Positions 59,680 through 64,000 of a DNA stretch of 64,000 nucleotides are shown one piece after another. A program made the position numbers and the translations under genes. Below the pieces are notes generated by a model. It had not been told where the DNA came from and did not search any database. It saw only the letters and a program-made list of their open reading frames with translations. Position 1 is the first letter of the stretch; each line of letters begins with the position of its first letter. Source of the stretch: Eubacterium plexicaudatum ASF492 (GTDB lineage Bacteria; Bacillota; Clostridia; Lachnospirales; Lachnospiraceae); contig NZ_AQFT02000001.1 of the NCBI RefSeq assembly GCF_000364225.2, positions 5,142,001 to 5,206,000 of the forward strand, given 5' to 3'.

Positions 59680-60927
59680 ATGAAGAAATTTTTGAACATT
59701 ATGCTATGTATTATGGGTTCGCTTCTTGCAGTGATTGTAGTATTTGGGTTTTGCATTTCGTATACGGTAAATTACAAGAAGACAACTTGCGATACATCTG
59801 TTTCTCCGGATGGAAAATATGAATTGACACTTCAGGCAGTCGGAGAACCAGACTGGCCTTTTGGTTCAGCAAGTGGACGATTAGTCCTTATGGAAGGCAA
59901 AGATAAGATATCTCAAACAGATTTTGAATTGCACAATGACGGTGGAAGCATCACAAGTAATTGTTGGAAAGTTACATGGTATGAGGACTATGTAGAAGTG
60001 ATCCTATCAGGCGAAGAACAATTTGATGAACAAGTCATTTTATATTTTGATGGTACGAAAGAATTACAGCAATTGACAAATATTGCAGATATTGAAGTGG
60101 ACTATCCATCAGGAGAGAAATTAGATGAAAGCCGGGTTATAACCGAACAATCCTTTGAGGTAGATTTGAATGATTGGGGCGAGGTACGATTTGTGTCGTA
60201 TCTGCCGACTTATGATACGCTTTGGGAAGATGTCTCATTTGTGCTGGCAAAGGACAATCAAATTGTGTACCATTTTCCAGCTTATTTTGAAAACAATAGT
60301 ACTGAGAATGATAGTGTAGGTATGTTTGACAGCGTAGAGGCAGTTGGATTTCAAGATATAGATGGAGATGGTGCAAAGGATGTGATTGTCATTGTAAATT
60401 ATGTTACAGGAGCAGGACCACAGGGAATGATACCACGGAAGACCATTAGAATATTTAGTTCACTGAATAAGGGTTTTATCATTCAGCACGATTTAATAGA
60501 TGAATTAATGAAAAATATGAAAGAGGATGATATTTCTATTTCTGCGATATGTGATTATGTGACATTGATTGAAAAAGATGAAATATATGATGGATATCGT
60601 ACTATATACCAACAATACTTCGCAGACGAAGGATGTGATTTTATGATATCATATAGTGCGAGTGGAAATTCCAGAGTTATCTTAAATGAGAATGAGGAAA
60701 TAATAGAATTTCTTGCATATGACAGACTTTCGGAAAATGAAAAATGTGAATTATATGTTTTGTACAGAAGTAATAAAAACGCAGATGGTTCATGGCATAT
60801 CTCAGAGGCAGAGATTCTTGATATATTTGCTTATAATGTGTCTACAAAAGATGTGGTTAGTAGTGGTAAAACATCATGGTCAGCAACCGGAAATGAAAAG
60901 TATTATGAAGTAACAGGCGAAAAATAA
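59680..60927 (+). CDS. Membrane-anchored protein with calcium-binding-like DxDGDG motif, unknown function
   Basis: The start at 59680 (MKKFLNIMLCIMGSLLAVIV) behind AAAAGGAG gives 415 residues with an N-terminal anchor. The first domain (CDTSVSPDGKYELTLQAVGE) resembles small envelope proteins of Clostridia. A middle segment, AVGFQDIDGDGAKDVIVIVN, has the FG-GAP/EF-hand-like D-x-D-G-D-G pattern, suggesting a calcium site or a blade of a propeller. It follows the previous gene by 16 bases and ends before a strong terminator. Function unknown. Confidence 0.7.
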   Translation: MKKFLNIMLCIMGSLLAVIVVFGFCISYTVNYKKTTCDTSVSPDGKYELTLQAVGEPDWPFGSASGRLVLMEGKDKISQTDFELHNDGGSITSNCWKVTWYEDYVEVILSGEEQFDEQVILYFDGTKELQQLTNIADIEVDYPSGEKLDESRVITEQSFEVDLNDWGEVRFVSYLPTYDTLWEDVSFVLAKDNQIVYHFPAYFENNSTENDSVGMFDSVEAVGFQDIDGDGAKDVIVIVNYVTGAGPQGMIPRKTIRIFSSLNKGFIIQHDLIDELMKNMKEDDISISAICDYVTLIEKDEIYDGYRTIYQQYFADEGCDFMISYSASGNSRVILNENEEIIEFLAYDRLSENEKCELYVLYRSNKNADGSWHISEAEILDIFAYNVSTKDVVSSGKTSWSATGNEKYYEVTGEK

Positions 60928-60931
60928 AATG

Positions 60932-60980
60932 AAATCGGGTAAAAGCCAATTTCGTAGTTGGCATTTACCCGATTTTGTTA
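60932..60980. terminator. Bidirectional terminator between envelope genes and blaR1
   Basis: AAATCGGGTAAAAGCCAA (60932-60949) pairs with TTGGCATTTACCCGATTT (60958-60975) with one mismatch, with T and A runs on the two sides. It overlaps the restored blaR1 stop at 60978. Confidence 0.88.
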
Positions 60981-62773
60981 TTTCCAGATATTCATGTCTG
61001 ACAAGATAGACATGGTTATTTCAGTTGCGTTGCCTCCGGTAGCATCGCTGTCTGCACCAATGTTGGTAGCAAAAAGTATGTATTATCTGCAGTTTCGATA
61101 TAACCGATAAACCATCCGTTCACATCCTGGCCATCCACACGTCCGGTTCCGGTCTTTCCGTAGAATGTTCCGGCATCGGAAGAGGAAAGGCAGATGGCAT
61201 CTTTTACTGCATTGATATTTTCAGGGGCGAAGCCGAAGCTGTTATTTTGTAGCTTGGTTAGAAGTTCGACCTGCTCTATTGGGGAAATCTTCAAGGAAGA
61301 TTCCATCCAATAAGTGGAGAAATCACCACTTATATTTTCGTTTCCATATCCAATTTCCTGAATATAGTTGGAAATGTCAGCGGCTCCAAGCTGTTCGTCC
61401 ACAGATTCAAAATACCAATTCACAGAGGAATTCATTGCAGACTGTAAGGTCTGATCCGCATTCCATGCTTCAAATGGATAAGTTTCGCCATTCCATGCAA
61501 TGAACGAATTTTCCGGTGTAATGATATCTTCTTCCAATCCGAACAGGGCATCATATATCTTGTAGGTGGAGTTTGGAGCAACTCGTAAGGTGGAATGCTC
61601 CATGTCGTGTATGCTCCATGCATCATTTTCTAAATCATATAAAACAAAGCTACCTTCGTATTCTCCGAAGTATGTGGAGAGGTCTACATAGGTAACATTC
61701 TCAGAAGAGGAATCCCATTGGTAGTGGCTTCCATCTGCTGCGTATGTAGAAATAAAAGGTGCGAATCCAAGTAGAAGGACAGCAGTCAACATGAATGCAG
61801 TCATACCTTTTATTCTTTTCATAAATGTCGGCTTCTCATAAGAGGCAATGTTGATAATTCTCCGTTTCATCTGCTCCATGTTTCCACCAAGGCCGGCAGC
61901 AAACGGAAAAGGAGTAAGTGAAACCTTCTCTGCAAAGTTAATCAGTGTATTGCCATAATCTTCGTAAGCATCCTCTTCAAGCATTTTCAAAACGGAAGTG
62001 TCACAGGCAACCTCTCTGTCATTACGCATTTCTTTCAATGCATACCAGACAAGAGGATTGAACCAATATACCACTCCGGCAAGGTTCATCAGATAACTGG
62101 CAATAGCATCTTTGTGCTTATAGTGCTGCAGTTCGTGTAACAGCATGTACCGCATATCGGATTCGTTGTAATCAGAGATCAGATGAATCGGCAGATAAAT
62201 ACACGGTTTCAAAAGTCCCACAATAATCGGGGATTTCAAAAATGCGGTGCTGTAAACAGGTATATTTCTGTGAATTCCCATTTCCTCTAAACATCGATGA
62301 TATAGTCTGCGTACCTCCGGGTTCTGGAGGGGAAGTGCAGATTTCTCCAAAGTGCGTAGGCGGAGCGAGGATTTGACTACCAATATAATCATTGCAAAAA
62401 TGCCTACAATCCATATCCCTAACAATATGTATCCGGCAATGGATGGTGTCTCGCTTTTTACAGAAAGTGCGAAGTCATTCATCCAGTCTGTATTTCCTGC
62501 TGGATTAATTCCCATAGCTTCTCCTATAGCGGTTGCGGTACCAGAAGCAGGAGAGCTTCTTAAGTTACCAAGCCACGAGAAGATTTGTGCAAATCCGATG
62601 AGACGGAACGGTATAAAGGGAACTGTCAGCAACCCAAGAAGCAGGAACCACAGATTATACTGCATCCGGCTGGACAGGTTGTTTTTGAATATCCGCTTGG
62701 CTATCAAAAGAATTCCGATGATACCGCTGATAAATACATTGCATATTAAAAAGCGTATCATAAAATTAGCCAC
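60978..62773 (-). CDS. blaR1: BlaR1/MecR1-type penicillin-sensing membrane metalloprotease (one frameshift near the end)
   Basis: Known BlaR1 proteins bind beta-lactams outside and then lead to removal of the BlaI repressor. I place the start at GTG 62773 (MANFMIRFLICNVFISGIIG) behind AGGAGG. The M56 metalloprotease domain has HELQHYKHKDA (zinc HExxH) and the downstream REVACD. The C-terminal sensor is class-D beta-lactamase-like with STYK (acylated Ser), SVN and KTGTG. As printed the end is LLPTLVQTAMLPEATQLK, stopping at 61016. One base added to the run 61071-61075 gives YFFATNIGADSDATGGNATE and ITMSILSDMNIWK with stop at 60978, as in relatives. The restored length is about 599 residues. 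Confidence 0.88.
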
Positions 62774-62774
62774 G

Positions 62775-63160
62775 TTAATTTCCTCCTTTTTTGACCTCTT
62801 GGAAAGAAGGGAACGGAGGGTGTCTATTTCTGTTTCAGACAGTCTGTCATTTTCTATATAGGCAGACAGCATGGCAGTGATATCCCCGTCATAGTATCGT
62901 TCCAGAAAAGAGTTGCTTTCCTGGCCGATGTATTCGCTTTCTTTCACGACTGGGGTATAAACAAACACTCGGCTCTGTTTTTCATAAGTCAGAACGCCTT
63001 TTGTTACGAGACGTTTGATTAAAGTCTGTATCGTCTTAGGACTCCAGCTTGTGGTCTGTAATAATTTATCTGTTATTTCATTGGTACTGATCGGCGCATG
63101 TTTCCATACGATTTTCATAACTTCAAATTCAGCTTCAGAAATCTGTGGTAAATCGCTCAT
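62775..63160 (-). CDS. blaI: BlaI/MecI-type repressor
   Basis: This winged-helix repressor starts MSDLPQISEAEFEVMKIVWK and has the recognition region TSWSPKTIQTLIKRLVTKGV and a C-terminal dimerisation part (ENDRLSETEIDTLRSLLSKR). As printed it runs without a stop into blaR1 (a 714-residue fusion). One base added in the plus-strand T run 62787-62792 gives the ending SKKGGN and a stop at 62775-62777, with AGGAGG positioned for the blaR1 GTG. Its likely operators are the six matched sites in 55240-63297, including its own promoter. Confidence 0.88.
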
Positions 63161-63175
63161 TTCAAATCCCTCCTT

Positions 63176-63228
63176 AAATCTTACGGCTGTAATAAATATA
63201 TTATAGACGCTATTTATGTGGTTGTCAA
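63176..63228 (-). promoter_or_regulatory. blaI promoter with operator site d
   Basis: On the minus strand, TTGACA (63228-63223), a 17-base spacer and TATAAT (63205-63200) form a perfect consensus promoter. Site d (63176-63196), core TCTTACGGCTGTAATA on the plus strand, lies directly downstream of the -10, allowing autorepression. AAGGAGGG follows before the ATG. Confidence 0.85.
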
Positions 63229-63244
63229 TTTCAGAAAAAACATA

Positions 63245-63297
63245 TTGACTTGAAATCTTACTTGTGTAATAATTGAAATATTACAAGAGTAAGATTT
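63245..63297 (+). promoter_or_regulatory. Divergent BlaI-type promoter with operator sites e and f
   Basis: TTGACT (63245-63250) with TAATAA about 16 bases further on resembles the promoter at 55231. Site e (63253-63273, core TCTTACTTGTGTAATA) fills the spacer. Site f (63277-63297) is the same core on the opposite strand. No credible gene follows on the plus strand before the opposing XRE gene. Confidence 0.65.
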
Positions 63298-63314
63298 GGA
63301 GATGGCAACAAAAA

Positions 63315-63350
63315 GAAAAGAACCAGAATCACAACGGATTAGCTGGTTCC
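63315..63350 (-). terminator. Terminator of the XRE regulator gene
   Basis: On the minus strand, GGAACCAG (63350-63343) pairs with CTGGTTC (63326-63320), followed by a T-rich tract. It begins right at the stop codon of the regulator gene. Confidence 0.65.
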
Positions 63351-63351
63351 T

Positions 63352-63699
63352 TTACTCGTTTGAATTACCTCTTTTATGTATAAGTGCTAAGAGGTATTCA
63401 ATTGCTGGAAGAATCTCGGCTGCCTCTTGCTCATCACATTCCTGTAGCATCAATAACAGTTTTTGTTTTTTCAACCCGTCCGTAGCAGTGTCAGGGTGGA
63501 AAATACGGTCTGCAGGAATGTGTAAATAAGCGATGATCTGGCACAATACTTCGAACTTGGGATTACCACGGTCGTTTTCAATATTTAGTATTGTACGCTC
63601 ATCACAACCTATTTGTTCAGCTAATGCTGCTTGAGATAGATGGGCTTCTTCTCTGGCAGCCCGGACTACCTTCGCAAGATTTTTTACATAGTCATGCAT
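63352..63699 (-). CDS. XRE-family helix-turn-helix regulator
   Basis: 115 residues; a Cro/cI-type helix-turn-helix spans about residues 8-62 (LAKVVRAAREEAHLSQAALA; CDERTILNIENDRGNPKFEV). The C-terminal half is acidic and helical (LLLMLQECDEQEAAEILPAI). Such small regulators are common in mobile and accessory DNA. Its targets are unknown; it is not clearly part of the BlaI regulon. Confidence 0.85.
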   Translation of the reverse strand: MHDYVKNLAKVVRAAREEAHLSQAALAEQIGCDERTILNIENDRGNPKFEVLCQIIAYLHIPADRIFHPDTATDGLKKQKLLLMLQECDEQEAAEILPAIEYLLALIHKRGNSNE

Positions 63700-63804
63700 T
63701 ACAATTCACCTCAGAGATAGTTTACACTACAGGTTGGATATTATGAATTACATCAAAGTACAGGTATAAGATGAAATAAATTACACTATAAAAGGAGAAA
63801 TCAC

Positions 63805-63870
63805 ATGGACACAGGAAAGCAACGTAGAATGCGATGTTTGTTGAAGTTACTGAAATTTTCCCATGGATAA
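63805..63870 (+). CDS. Putative 21-residue leader peptide
   Basis: A short frame (MDTGKQRRMRCLLKLLKFSHG) begins at an ATG behind AAAGGAG. It ends 10 bases before a strong terminator hairpin that itself stands before a further gene. The layout is that of ribosome-mediated attenuation, often seen ahead of antibiotic-resistance genes. The peptide is basic and has no recognised relative. Confidence 0.5.
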   Translation: MDTGKQRRMRCLLKLLKFSHG

Positions 63871-63880
63871 AAACGCATTG

Positions 63881-63936
63881 ATAGGTGTATCGCAATTCAC
63901 AGAACGATAGAATTGCGATACACCTATTTTATATTT
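63881..63936 (+). terminator. Terminator/attenuator hairpin upstream of the last gene
   Basis: ATAGGTGTATCGCAATTC (63881-63898) and GAATTGCGATACACCTAT (63910-63927) form a perfect 18-base stem followed by TTTATATTT. It lies between the short leader frame and the ribosome site of the final gene. Confidence 0.82.
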
Positions 63937-63957
63937 CAAGAGAAAAAAAGGAGGCTC

Positions 63958-64000
63958 ATGATGAAAGAGATGGAAGCAAAGACAGAAAACAGATATGAGT
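63958..64000 (+). CDS. 5' end of an unidentified gene, cut by the window edge
   Basis: AAAGGAGG precedes adjacent ATG codons at 63958 and 63961, and the frame (MMKEMEAKTENRYE) stays open to the right edge. Too little is visible to name it. The leader peptide and terminator upstream suggest an inducible gene. Confidence 0.5.
   Translation, partial: MMKEMEAKTENRYE

Noticed and set aside
63296..63529. 77-residue plus-strand frame opposite the XRE gene, after the orphan BlaI-type promoter
   Set aside because: Ribosome-site spacing is poor and the peptide is the reverse complement of a good helix-turn-helix gene; an untranslated transcript remains possible.
1..64000. CRISPR arrays, tRNA or rRNA genes, transposase or integrase genes
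   Set aside because: None was seen: no regularly spaced identical repeats with unique spacers, no cloverleaf or rRNA segments, and no recombinase motifs in any convincing frame.

Overview
The window looks like chromosome of a low-to-mid GC Clostridia, most likely a Lachnospiraceae gut bacterium. The evidence is the gene order of the S10-spc-alpha ribosomal region, zinc-type S14, L36 and adenylate kinase, an L17 with a long insertion, class B-like sortase surface modules, GH32/ABC sugar operons and BlaR1-type regulators. This is inferred from proteins and layout only.

Layout. 1-9.9 kb: a surface module with a very large repeat protein (open at the left edge), a sortase and a leucine-rich-repeat protein ending in a TPKTG sorting signal. 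10-12 kb: a chemoreceptor. 12-18 kb: a LacI-type regulator diverging from a lipoprotein/two-permease sugar ABC transporter and a GH32 hydrolase. 18-24 kb (minus strand): an operon of methyltransferase, response regulator, histidine kinase, ABC ATPase and FtsX-type permease. 24-44 kb: the ribosomal superoperon rpsJ to rplQ with secY, adk, map, infA and rpoA, split between infA and rpmJ by a Na/phosphate symporter and a HipA-like kinase. 44-49 kb (minus): a second two-component system and mutS2. 49-53 kb: an HtrA-like protein without its catalytic triad, YhaM-type exonuclease and an RlmCD-type rRNA methyltransferase. 53-64 kb: AT-rich accessory DNA.

The accessory end holds two notable systems. 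At 53.1-55.0 kb, directly behind the methyltransferase gene, sit two nuclease-like genes: a PD-(D/E)XK (Mrr-like) protein and a Shedu-like (DUF4263) protein. They are bracketed by a diverged copy of the last codons of the methyltransferase gene, as expected for integration at its 3' end. At 55.2-63.3 kb, BlaI/BlaR1-type penicillin-sensing regulators share six copies of one operator (TCTTACnnnTGTAATA core). These copies lie in or beside sigma-A promoters for blaI itself, for three tandem paralogous envelope proteins and for a second pair of envelope proteins. No beta-lactamase gene is visible; the regulon appears to consist of uncharacterised lipoproteins.

A technical point governs the whole annotation. 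At least 22 places, including essential rplE, rplF, rpsD, secY and adk, need exactly one extra base, nearly always in a short homopolymer, to restore a single family-length protein. This pattern points to uncorrected homopolymer contractions in the assembly rather than to pseudogenes. Genes are therefore given here at their restored extents, and the break positions are stated.
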